DNA of 18,636 nucleotides, from contig JASLAP010000196.1 of the NCBI GenBank assembly GCA_030147065.1, positions 1 through 18,636 on the forward strand, given 5' to 3'. A program made the position numbers and the translations under genes. Under the pieces are notes generated by a model. That model was not told the origin of the DNA. It worked only from the letters and a program-made list of their open reading frames with translations, and did not search any database. Source of the DNA: Pseudonocardia sp. (GTDB lineage: Bacteria; Actinomycetota; Actinomycetes; Mycobacteriales; Pseudonocardiaceae). Positions 12,564 to 18,636 of the stretch are shown piece by piece. Position 1 is the stretch's first letter; each line of letters starts with the position of its first letter.

Positions 12564-14249
12564 GTGTCATCGTCTGTCCCCGCCCCCGGGTCCACCGCAG
12601 CCCCGTCGGTCCCCTCCTACGCCTCGGGCACCTCGGACGTCCCGCTGCTCGGGGACACCATCGGCGACAACTTCGACCGGACGGTCGCGGCCCAGGCCGA
12701 CCGGGAGGCGCTGGTGGAGGTGGCCACCGGCCGCCGCTGGACCTACCGTGAGCTGCGCGCGGAGGTCGACACGCTGGCCCACGGGCTGCTCGCGGCCGGG
12801 CTGGCCAAGGGCGACCGGGTGGGCATCTGGGCGCCGAACCTGGCCGAGTGGACCATGATCCAGTACGCCACCGCCAAGATCGGCGTGGTGCTGGTCAACA
12901 TCAACCCGGCGTACCGGACCCACGAGCTGCAGTTCGTGCTCAACCAGGCCGGGATCTCCGTGCTGGTGGCCGCCACCAGCTTCAAGACCTCCGACTACGC
13001 CGCGATGATCTCCGAGGTGCGCGCCGACTGCCCGGCGCTGCGCCAGGTGGTGCTGATCGGCACCCCGGACTGGGACGCCCTGGTGGTGTCCGGCCGGTCC
13101 GGCGACCCGGCGGTGCTGGCCGAGGTGCAGGCCGGGCTCAGCCCGGACGACCCGATCAACATCCAGTACACCTCGGGCACCACGGGCTTCCCCAAGGGCG
13201 CCACGCTGAGCCACCACAACATCCTCAACAACGGCTACTTCGTCGGCCGCGGCTGCGGCTACACCCCGGAGGACCGGATCTGCATCCCGGTGCCCTTCTA
13301 CCACTGCTTCGGCATGGTCATGGGCAACCTGGCCGCCACATCGCACGGCGCGACGATGGTCATCCCGGCGGCCGGGTTCGACCCGAAGGCGACGCTGTCC
13401 GCGGTGGCCGCGGAGCGCTGCACGTCGCTGTACGGGGTGCCGACGATGTTCATCGCCGAGCTCAACGACCCCGACTTCGACTCCTTCGACCTGTCCAGCC
13501 TGCGCACCGGGATCATGGCCGGCTCGCCGTGCCCGGTGGAGGTGATGAAGCAGGTGGTCGACCGGATGGGGATGACCGAGGTGACCATCTGCTACGGCAT
13601 GACCGAGACCTCCCCGGTGTCCACCCAGACCGGCGCCGACGACTCCCTGGAGCGGCGGGTGTCCACCGTCGGGCGGGTGCACCCGCACGTCGAGGTCAAG
13701 ATCGTCGACCCGGAGACCGGGCTGACCCTGCCCCGCGGCGAGCCCGGCGAGCTGTGCACCCGGGGCTACTCGGTGATGCTCGGCTACTGGGACGAGCCGG
13801 AGAAGACCGCCGAGGCGATCGACCGGGCCCGCTGGATGCACACCGGCGACCTCGGCGTGATGGACGACGAGGGCTACCTCAACATCACCGGCCGGATCAA
13901 GGACATGGTCATCCGGGGCGGCGAGAACGTCTACCCGCGGGAGATCGAGGAGTTCCTCTACACCCACCCGGACATCCTGGACGCGCAGGTCGTCGGGGTT
14001 CCCGACGTCAAGTACGGCGAGGAGCTGTGCGCCTGGGTGACCCTTCGGCCCGGGGCGGAGGAGCTGACCGCGGAGAAGGTGCGCGAGTACGCCACCGGCC
14101 GGCTGGCCCACTACAAGATCCCGCGGTACGTGCTGGTCGTCGACGAGTTCCCGATGACCGTCACCGGCAAGGTGCGCAAGGTCGAGATGCGCGAGAAGAG
14201 CGTGCAGCTGCTCGACCTGGGGGAGGCGGCCCGGGTCCGCAACGCCTGA
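12564..14249 (+). CDS. Acyl-CoA synthetase / AMP-binding (ANL superfamily) ligase
   Basis: A 561-residue adenylate-forming enzyme. Core motifs are the phosphate loop YTSGTTGFPKG (202-212), PFYHCFGMVMG (244-254), YGMTETSP (344-351), TGDLGVMDDEGYL (427-439), the hinge GRIKDMVIRGGENVYP (443-458) and the catalytic lysine K536 in TVTGKVRK. It should activate a fatty or related carboxylic acid with ATP and load it onto CoA. The pattern fits medium/long-chain FadD-type enzymes; chain length cannot be told from sequence. No signal or membrane segment was seen. The GTG at 12564 is chosen for its GAGAGG at 9 bases. An upstream in-frame start (12501) would translate the tandem repeats and is less likely. 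It stands alone, followed by a 214-base gap before the cold-shock gene. Confidence 0.93.
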   Translation: MSSSVPAPGSTAAPSVPSYASGTSDVPLLGDTIGDNFDRTVAAQADREALVEVATGRRWTYRELRAEVDTLAHGLLAAGLAKGDRVGIWAPNLAEWTMIQYATAKIGVVLVNINPAYRTHELQFVLNQAGISVLVAATSFKTSDYAAMISEVRADCPALRQVVLIGTPDWDALVVSGRSGDPAVLAEVQAGLSPDDPINIQYTSGTTGFPKGATLSHHNILNNGYFVGRGCGYTPEDRICIPVPFYHCFGMVMGNLAATSHGATMVIPAAGFDPKATLSAVAAERCTSLYGVPTMFIAELNDPDFDSFDLSSLRTGIMAGSPCPVEVMKQVVDRMGMTEVTICYGMTETSPVSTQTGADDSLERRVSTVGRVHPHVEVKIVDPETGLTLPRGEPGELCTRGYSVMLGYWDEPEKTAEAIDRARWMHTGDLGVMDDEGYLNITGRIKDMVIRGGENVYPREIEEFLYTHPDILDAQVVGVPDVKYGEELCAWVTLRPGAEELTAEKVREYATGRLAHYKIPRYVLVVDEFPMTVTGKVRKVEMREKSVQLLDLGEAARVRNA

Positions 14250-14299
14250 ACCCGCGCTTGGGCCGTTCCGCCGACGGTCGGCGCCCGGCCGTCGGCCCG

Positions 14300-14337
14300 T
14301 TGGACGGCTGCGCGGAGGGGCGCGCGCGGTCTAGGCT
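14300..14337 (+). promoter_or_regulatory. Candidate promoter of the cold-shock gene
   Basis: TAGGCT (14332-14337) is a good -10 box. TTGGAC (14300-14305) looks like a -35 but the 26-base spacing is too long, so a poorer hexamer near 14309-14315 may serve. Transcription from here would start near 14344 and give a leader of about 120 bases before the start at 14464, in line with the long leaders known for cold-shock genes. The gap 14250-14463 holds no other recognised feature. Confidence 0.4.
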
Positions 14338-14463
14338 TGGCCGACGCGCCCCGGTGCAGCTCGACGGGCAGGTGTGACGGCCCGAGGCATCCGAGGCGCG
14401 TTCGTCGTGTGGCCCATCGGGGGGTCGCGCGGCGCAGGGTCGATCGAGGAACGGGTGAGCAGG

Positions 14464-14850
14464 GTGCCGAGCGGCAGGGTCAAGTGGTACGACGCCGACA
14501 AGGGCTTCGGGTTCCTCGCCCAGGACGGCGGCCAGGACGTCTACGTCCGCAAGGCCGCCCTGCCGGCCGGGGTCGAGGGGCTCAAGCCCGGCCAGCGCGT
14601 CGAGTTCGGGATGGCCGAGGGCCGGCGCGGCCCGCAGGCCCTGTCGGTGCGGCTGGTGGACACCCCGCCCTCGGTCGTGGAGGCCGCCCGCCGCCCGGCC
14701 GAGGACCTGCACAGCCTGATCGAGGACATGATCCGGCTGCTGGAGACCAAGGTCCAGCCCGACCTGCGCCGCGGCCGCTACCCCGAGCGCCGCACGGCCA
14801 AGCTGGCCGCCGAGGTGGTCCGCGCCGTCGCCCGCGACCTGGACGGCTGA
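14464..14850 (+). CDS. Cold-shock protein with C-terminal extension
   Basis: A 128-residue nucleic-acid-binding protein. Residues 1-66 form the cold-shock domain, with RNP1-like KGFGFL (13-18) and RNP2-like DVYVR (25-29; DVFVH in most members). A helical tail of about 60 residues follows (EDLHSLIEDMIRLLETKVQP), as in mycobacterial CspB-type proteins rather than the 67-residue CspA. It probably melts RNA structure or acts as an RNA chaperone. The start VPSGRVKWYD at 14464 matches relatives that begin MPTGKVKWYD. GTG at 14455 (better spaced from GAGGA at 14446-14450) and GTG at 14374 are in-frame alternatives. It converges on the DUF2771 gene with a shared hairpin between them. Confidence 0.9.
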   Translation: MPSGRVKWYDADKGFGFLAQDGGQDVYVRKAALPAGVEGLKPGQRVEFGMAEGRRGPQALSVRLVDTPPSVVEAARRPAEDLHSLIEDMIRLLETKVQPDLRRGRYPERRTAKLAAEVVRAVARDLDG

Positions 14851-14855
14851 CCGGG

Positions 14856-14899
14856 TCGTGCGTGAGTTTCATGCCCATGGCCATGAAACTCACGCACGA
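14856..14899. terminator. Bidirectional hairpin terminator between convergent genes
   Basis: TCGTGCGTGAGTTTCATG (14856-14873) is the exact reverse complement of 14882-14899, a perfect 18-base stem with an 8-base loop (CCCATGGC). It begins 5 bases after the cold-shock stop. The TGA stop of the DUF2771 gene (14892-14890) lies within the right arm. There is no U-tract on either strand. Placement and symmetry indicate termination of transcripts from both directions. Confidence 0.7.
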
Positions 14900-15372
14900 G
14901 TGCGGAGCACCCAGCTGGCCCGGACCGGGAACTGGATCTCCATGGTGTCCGGGTCGATCTCCGGGGCCGGGCCGAACTGCTGCACCTGGGCCTCGACGAG
15001 CTGCGCCGACGGCGTGGGCAGGTCCAGGGTGAAGTCGCGGCCGGTGTCCGGGGCGAACAGCCGGCTGCGCTCGTCGACCAGCTGGCCGGCGTCGTCGCGG
15101 TAGCTGAACACGACGTGCCACGGGGCCTCGGCCACCTCGTCGGGCACGGTGATCCGCACCGGCGTCCCGGCCGGCACGGCCAGCTCGACCGGGGCGCCCG
15201 GCTCGGCGCACTCGCTGAGGTCCAGCTCGCAGTACTGGGTCGGGCCGGCCTGCACGGTGGCCGCCCCGGCGGCGAAGGTGACCTCCGGCGGCACCGAGCT
15301 GCACCCCGTGGCCAGCGCCGCCAGCAGGCCGGCCACCAGCGCGGCGGCCGGGACGGCGGATCGGCGGGGCAC
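14890..15372 (-). CDS. DUF2771-family probable lipoprotein
   Basis: A 160-residue exported protein with a signal peptide (PAAALVAGLLAALATGC). The Cys at 24 is a likely lipidation site; the lipobox LATGC is imperfect because Ala stands at -3. The mature part has a beta-rich pattern with a conserved-looking Cys pair (QYCELDLSECAEPG) and ends QFPVRASWVLRTRA. It matches the actinobacterial DUF2771 family, whose function is not known. The GTG at 15372 is supported by TAGGCT 6 bases upstream, predicting a leaderless transcript. It lies 22 bases after the MFS gene on the same strand, so read-through from that gene is also possible. The stop codon is within the terminator stem. Confidence 0.8.
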   Translation of the reverse strand: MPRRSAVPAAALVAGLLAALATGCSSVPPEVTFAAGAATVQAGPTQYCELDLSECAEPGAPVELAVPAGTPVRITVPDEVAEAPWHVVFSYRDDAGQLVDERSRLFAPDTGRDFTLDLPTPSAQLVEAQVQQFGPAPEIDPDTMEIQFPVRASWVLRTRA

Positions 15373-15378
15373 CCGGCC

Positions 15379-15384
15379 AGCCTA
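15379..15384 (-). promoter_or_regulatory. Candidate -10 box of the DUF2771 gene, leaderless spacing
   Basis: On the minus strand TAGGCT (15384-15379), 6 bases, then GTG at 15372. The box sits entirely in the 22-base gap after the MFS stop codon. No clear -35 was found; the region where it would lie is the end of the MFS coding sequence. Confidence 0.45.
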
Positions 15385-15394
15385 CGGATCCGGT

Positions 15395-17053
15395 TCAGCG
15401 CACCGCCGCGGCCGGCCGCGACCGCCGCGGCAGCAGGCTGCGGTTGCGGCTGACCAGCGCGGTCTGCAGCCCGACCACCGCCACCACGGCCGCGATCACG
15501 GTGAAGCCGAGCCAGTAGGTGTCGTGCGGCAGCAGCACGCCGAACACCCCGCCGAGCACCCAGGCCAGCTGCACCACCGTCTCCGAGCGGCCGAACGCCG
15601 ACGCCCGCGACTCCTCGGGGAGGTCGCGCTGGACGACCGCGTCCAGGCAGACCTTGGCGAGCGCGCTGGCGGTCGAGCCGACCAGCCCGACCACGGCCGC
15701 GGTGGCGATCCCGGGGATCACCGCGGCCAGCACGGCGACCGCGACCCCCGCCCCGATGCAGGCCAGGATCACCCCGTCGGACCGGGTGAACCGCTGCCGG
15801 GAGCCGACCGCGTTGCCGGCGAACGAGCCGATCCCGGCCGCCGCGCCGACGATGCCGATCAGGTACAGCTGCTGGCCGCCGTCCGGGGCGGGGGCGCCGG
15901 CCGCCGCGGCCTGCGCCTCGCTGGCCCCCTTGACCACGAACGCCACGAACAGCGTGAGGAACCCGGTGAGGATCTTGATCGCGCCGTTGCCCCACAGCGC
16001 CACCGCGACGGCGTGGCTGCGCATCGGCCGCCGCCGCGGCCGCTGGGTGCTGCGCAGCGCGGCCGGGACCTCGCCCGCGGTGGACTCCACCCAGCGCGGG
16101 ATGCGCAGGCACAGCACGGTGCCGACGACCCCCAGCACGCCGGTGTAGAACAGCGCGCCGGGCGATCCCCACAGCGCCGCCACCCCGGCCGCGACCGCGC
16201 CGAACACCGCGCCCGAGGCCAGCCCGAACGCGGTCAGCCTGGAGTTCGTGGCCACCAGGGTGATCCCCGGCGGCAGCACCCGCGGCGTCACCGCCGCCTT
16301 GAGCACCACGTAGGTCTTGCTGAGCACCAGCATGCCCAGCGCGCACGGGTAGAGCAGCCAGGACTCGTAGTTGAAGGCCAGCACCACGGCCAGCAGGGCC
16401 CGCCCGGCGAACGACAGCGCCAGCGCCGCCCGCCGCCCGCGCTGCACCCGGTCGAGCATCGGCCCGATCACCGGGGCGACCAGCGCGAACGGTGCGACGG
16501 TGATGGCCAGGTAGAGCGCGACGTTGGTCTTGCTCTCGGCGGTGGCCGCGGCGAAGAACAGCGTGTTGGCCAGCGCGACGGCCACCGCGGCGTCGACGGC
16601 GTAGGTCAGCATCGTGGCGTAGGTGAGCGCGGCCAGGCCGGACCGGTCGGCGCCGTCGGCGTGCGCGGCCCGCTGGAACGCGGCGAACCCGTTGCGGGTG
16701 AGCTGCCGCCCGCGCAGCGCCGCCACCCGGGTGACGGTCAGCTTGCGCGGCATCCGCACCGGCGGGGTCGCTGTCGTGGTCCCGGTCGTGGTCCCAGTTG
16801 TGGGCCCGGTCGGGGGGTCGGTCGCGGTGGTCGGCGGGGGACCGGCGTCGCTCCACGGCACCTCGGTCCCGGCCGGCGTCACCGCCGCGGGCTCGGGGAC
16901 CGGCCGGGCGGCCGGGGACCAGGGCGGGGGCGGCGGGGGCGGGCGGCGGTGCAGCGTGGGGTCGTAGTCGGGGTCGTCGTGCCACGGATAGCGCCGCCGG
17001 GGGCGGTACTGCTCCGGATCCGGCTCGGGGACCGGGGAGTCGGATCGTGCCAC
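15395..17053 (-). CDS. MFS transporter with long proline-rich N-terminus
   Basis: A 552-residue membrane protein. The first ~110 residues are hydrophilic and Pro/Thr-rich, with a run of seven prolines (about 47-53) and TTG/TTT repeats. A major-facilitator-type domain with about 12 hydrophobic segments follows; examples are VDAAVAVALANTLFFAA, LYLAITVAPFALVAPVIGPML and GVILACIGAGVAVAVLAAVI. A loop DRVQRGRRAAL fits the MFS signature between helices 2 and 3. The substrate is unknown. The family member in M. tuberculosis is, from memory, the neighbour of a DUF2771 protein. The GTG at 17053 is chosen because CAGAAT lies 6 bases upstream. An ATG at 17071 (558 residues) is equally open, and neither has a Shine-Dalgarno. 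Confidence 0.85.
   Translation of the reverse strand: MARSDSPVPEPDPEQYRPRRRYPWHDDPDYDPTLHRRPPPPPPPWSPAARPVPEPAAVTPAGTEVPWSDAGPPPTTATDPPTGPTTGTTTGTTTATPPVRMPRKLTVTRVAALRGRQLTRNGFAAFQRAAHADGADRSGLAALTYATMLTYAVDAAVAVALANTLFFAAATAESKTNVALYLAITVAPFALVAPVIGPMLDRVQRGRRAALALSFAGRALLAVVLAFNYESWLLYPCALGMLVLSKTYVVLKAAVTPRVLPPGITLVATNSRLTAFGLASGAVFGAVAAGVAALWGSPGALFYTGVLGVVGTVLCLRIPRWVESTAGEVPAALRSTQRPRRRPMRSHAVAVALWGNGAIKILTGFLTLFVAFVVKGASEAQAAAAGAPAPDGGQQLYLIGIVGAAAGIGSFAGNAVGSRQRFTRSDGVILACIGAGVAVAVLAAVIPGIATAAVVGLVGSTASALAKVCLDAVVQRDLPEESRASAFGRSETVVQLAWVLGGVFGVLLPHDTYWLGFTVIAAVVAVVGLQTALVSRNRSLLPRRSRPAAAVR
16773..16808 (-). repeat. Three 12-base tandem repeats in the MFS N-terminal coding region
   Basis: GTCGTGGTCCCG (16773-16784) is followed by two near copies (16785-16796 and 16797-16808). 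On the coding strand they encode the Thr/Gly-rich stretch PTTGTTTGTTTA. Because the unit is four codons, gain or loss of copies would keep the frame, so length variation between strains is likely. Confidence 0.6.
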
Positions 17054-17059
17054 CCGCTC

Positions 17060-17065
17060 ATTCTG
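17060..17065 (-). promoter_or_regulatory. Candidate -10 box of the MFS gene
   Basis: On the minus strand CAGAAT (17065-17060), 6 bases, then GTG at 17053. The hexamer keeps the important A and final T of the -10 consensus but lacks the first T. No -35 was found. It lies inside the longer ORF if the ATG at 17071 is used instead. Confidence 0.25.
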
Positions 17066-17107
17066 ACCCATGGACGGGCGCGCGGAGGCACTCGCGCGCA
17101 CGCGTCC

Positions 17108-17908
17108 TCACGCTGCCGGGACGAACCGGACCCGGAAGGTCACCGGCCAGTACTTGCCGGTCAGCAGGAACTCCCCGGAGCCGAGGTGGGCGATCCCGTT
17201 GAGCACGTCCGCGCCGGCCCGGCGGTCGTCGTCGAGCAGCCCGGACGCGTCCACCACCGCGGTGACCGCACCGGTCGCCGGGTCGATCCGGACGATGTCG
17301 TCGCGCTGCCAGATGTTGGCCCACACCTGCCCGTCGACGCACTCCAGCTCGTTGAGCTCGGTGACCGGCACGCCGTCGAGGCTGACGGCCACCGAGCCGG
17401 TCTCGGCGAAGCCGCCCGGGTCGTGGAAGCGCAGCCGATCCGTGCCGTCGCTGCGCACCAGCCGGTCGCCGTCGCGGCACAGGCCCCAGCCCTCGCCGTC
17501 CACCGGGACCTCGCGCAGCGGGGTGAAGCTCGCCCGGTCCCACTCGATCGCCACCCCGTCCTGCCACGTCAGCTGCCAGATCCGGTCGTCGACGACGGTG
17601 ATCCCCTCGCCGAAGTAGCCGCCGGGCACCGGGACCGCGCGGCGCACCGCGCCGGTCGCCGGGTCCAGCTCGCGCAGCTGCGACTCCCCGACCATGCCGG
17701 TGCCCTCGTAGAGCGCCCCGCCGTCGACCTCGAAGCCCTGGGTGAACGCCGCCGGGTCGTGGCGGACCTCGGCGAGGACGGTCGGGCGCAGCCGTTCGAC
17801 CCCGGGGCCGGGCTGCGCGGCGGGCGCGTCGGTGCAGCCGCCGGCGAGCAGCGCGGCCAGGGCCAGCACGGCCGCCCCGGCCCGGGTGCGTGCGCGGCGG
17901 AGGGCCAT
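17108..17908 (-). CDS. Glutaminyl-peptide cyclotransferase (glutamine cyclotransferase, plant/bacterial type)
   Basis: A 266-residue exported protein of the beta-propeller glutamine cyclotransferase family, which turns N-terminal glutamine of peptides into pyroglutamate. Family marks are HDPAAFTQGFEVDGGALYEGTG (split: 50-60 and 61-71), GYFGEGITVVDDRIWQLTW, ELNELECVDGQVWANIW and LNGIAH near the end. A signal peptide (AGAAVLALAALLAGGC) ends at Cys25; the lipobox has Ala at -3, so either lipidation or ordinary cleavage is possible. The ATG at 17908 fits the signal peptide. No Shine-Dalgarno is seen. It is upstream of the MFS gene on the same strand (54-base gap) and divergent from DUF3027 with 27 bases between starts, so the two must share promoter DNA. 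Confidence 0.9.
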   Translation of the reverse strand: MALRRARTRAGAAVLALAALLAGGCTDAPAAQPGPGVERLRPTVLAEVRHDPAAFTQGFEVDGGALYEGTGMVGESQLRELDPATGAVRRAVPVPGGYFGEGITVVDDRIWQLTWQDGVAIEWDRASFTPLREVPVDGEGWGLCRDGDRLVRSDGTDRLRFHDPGGFAETGSVAVSLDGVPVTELNELECVDGQVWANIWQRDDIVRIDPATGAVTAVVDASGLLDDDRRAGADVLNGIAHLGSGEFLLTGKYWPVTFRVRFVPAA

Positions 17909-17922
17909 GGCGGGCAGGGTGG

Positions 17923-17928
17923 CACAAT
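17923..17928 (+). promoter_or_regulatory. Candidate -10 box of the DUF3027 gene, leaderless spacing
   Basis: CACAAT (17923-17928), 7 bases, then GTG at 17936. The entire divergent gap is 27 bases, so the -35 region would lie in the start of the cyclotransferase gene. The box keeps A and T at the key positions. Confidence 0.35.
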
Positions 17929-17935
17929 CGGTCGG

Positions 17936-18636
17936 GTGAGCGCCCCGCCAGCCGTGAATCCGCCCGAGCGGCTCGTCGACGCGGTGGCCCTGGCCAGGGC
18001 AGCCGCCGAGGAGGAAGCCGCCGTCGAGCTCGGTGCCGCCGCCGCGGCAGCGGCCGTCGGCGAGCACCTCGGCGCCGTCGACGAGAGCGCCGAGGGCACC
18101 GGGGACGTGCTCACCCACCACTTCGCCGCGGTCCGCGGCGGTTACCGGGGGTGGCACTGGTCGGTCACCCTGGCCGGGGGCGGCGCGGCCGGGCCGATCA
18201 CGGTCAGCGAGGTGGTGCTGCAGCCGGGCCCGGACGCGCTGGTCGCGCCGGTCTGGGTGCCCTGGGAGGAGCGGGTCCGGCCGGGTGACCTGGGGGTGGG
18301 CGACCTGCTGCCCACCGCACCCGACGACGACCGCCTGGTCCCGGCCTACCTGCAGTCCGACGACCCGGCCGTCGAGGAGGTCGCCGTCGAGATCGGCCTG
18401 GGCCGGGTGCGGGTGATGTCCCGGGAGGGCCGCGAGGAGACCGCCCAGCGCTGGCACGACGGCCCGCACGGGCCGGGCACCGACATGGCCCGGGCCGCCC
18501 CGGCGCGCTGCGGCACCTGCGGGTTCTTCCTGCCCGTCGCCGGCTCGCTGCGGGCCGCCTTCGGCGTCTGCGGCAACCGCTACGCCCCGGCCGACGGCTC
18601 GGTGGTCGCCGTCGAGTTCGGCTGCGGCGCGCACTC
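17936..18636 (+). CDS. DUF3027-family protein, 3' end cut by the window
   Basis: The frame opens at GTG 17936 (VSAPPAVNPPERLVDAVALA) and runs to the window edge without a stop, giving 233 residues. It matches the actinobacterial DUF3027 family by HFAAVRGGYRGWHWSVTLA and VLQPGPDALVAPVWVPWEERV. Near the end are four cysteines, C192-X2-C195-X16-C212-X17-C230, which look like a zinc-binding cluster (CGTCGFF, GVCGN, FGCGAHS). Function is unknown; a nucleic-acid or ribosome-associated role is only a guess from the cysteine cluster. The start is supported by the CACAAT box 7 bases upstream and by the end of the divergent cyclotransferase gene. Missing sequence lies to the right. Confidence 0.85.
   Translation, partial: MSAPPAVNPPERLVDAVALARAAAEEEAAVELGAAAAAAAVGEHLGAVDESAEGTGDVLTHHFAAVRGGYRGWHWSVTLAGGGAAGPITVSEVVLQPGPDALVAPVWVPWEERVRPGDLGVGDLLPTAPDDDRLVPAYLQSDDPAVEEVAVEIGLGRVRVMSREGREETAQRWHDGPHGPGTDMARAAPARCGTCGFFLPVAGSLRAAFGVCGNRYAPADGSVVAVEFGCGAH

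Noticed and set aside
11111..12751. Long plus-strand open frame opposite serS and entering the acyl-CoA synthetase gene
   Set aside because: It is antisense to a full seryl-tRNA synthetase and crosses into another gene in the wrong frame; low-complexity composition, no domain.
12567..14111. Minus-strand open frame of 514 codons opposite the acyl-CoA synthetase gene
   Set aside because: Shadow of a gene with all ANL motifs; the translation is a Val/His/Gly/Asp-rich string without family features.
1..18636. CRISPR array, insertion sequence, attachment site or origin
   Set aside because: No regularly spaced direct repeats, transposase or integrase frame, or DnaA-box cluster was found; the repeats present are short tandems or single hairpins.

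Overview
The window is very GC-rich DNA with GTG-heavy starts, strong G/C third-position bias and tightly packed genes. It comes from a high-GC actinobacterium. The gene families (DUF574-type SAM methyltransferase, DUF2771 lipoprotein, DUF3027 protein, mycobacterial-type long cold-shock protein) and the style of the intergenic hairpins suggest Pseudonocardiales, perhaps Pseudonocardia; the genus is an inference. No rRNA, tRNA, CRISPR array, transposase or phage gene was seen.

Layout. Positions 1-65 (-) hold the probable start of a gene running off the left edge. It is followed by an alpha/alpha-toroid protein of the squalene-cyclase/prenyltransferase-repeat type (-), a DUF4111-like nucleotidyltransferase (+) and a DUF574/Methyltransf_19 methyltransferase (+). 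The methyltransferase meets an ACAD10/11-like acyl-CoA dehydrogenase (-) tail to tail. Divergent from the dehydrogenase is a molybdate transport operon: an HTH-TOBE regulator, modA, modB and modC, each joined to the next by a 4-base GTGA overlap. A secreted subtilisin-like protease follows, with a promoter built into the end of modC. Next come a second, divergent EF-G (-), seryl-tRNA synthetase (-), an acyl-CoA synthetase (+) and a cold-shock protein (+). A DUF2771 lipoprotein, an MFS transporter and a glutaminyl-peptide cyclotransferase (all -) follow, then a DUF3027 zinc-cluster protein (+) that is cut by the right edge. From memory, the stretch from the cold-shock gene to DUF3027 matches a conserved actinobacterial neighbourhood (cspB to Rv0877 region of M. 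tuberculosis).

How it works together. The mod genes form one transport unit: ModA captures molybdate/tungstate, ModB is the channel, ModC the ATPase, and the HTH-TOBE protein is the likely oxyanion-responsive regulator. The translation genes (EF-G paralogue, serS) and the lipid genes (acyl-CoA dehydrogenase, acyl-CoA synthetase) are neighbours rather than clear operons.

The non-coding DNA is the most distinctive part. Several genes have a -10-like hexamer 6-8 bases before the start codon, the geometry of leaderless mRNAs. Two long perfect hairpins without U-tracts sit at gene ends; one is shared by two convergent genes and contains a stop codon. The modC stop codon is also the first half of the protease -10 box. 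I did not find a convincing entirely new multi-gene system. The strongest leads are the leaderless architecture, the stem-loop terminators, the structured leader of the second EF-G, and the HTH-TOBE regulator with its overlapping divergent promoter.
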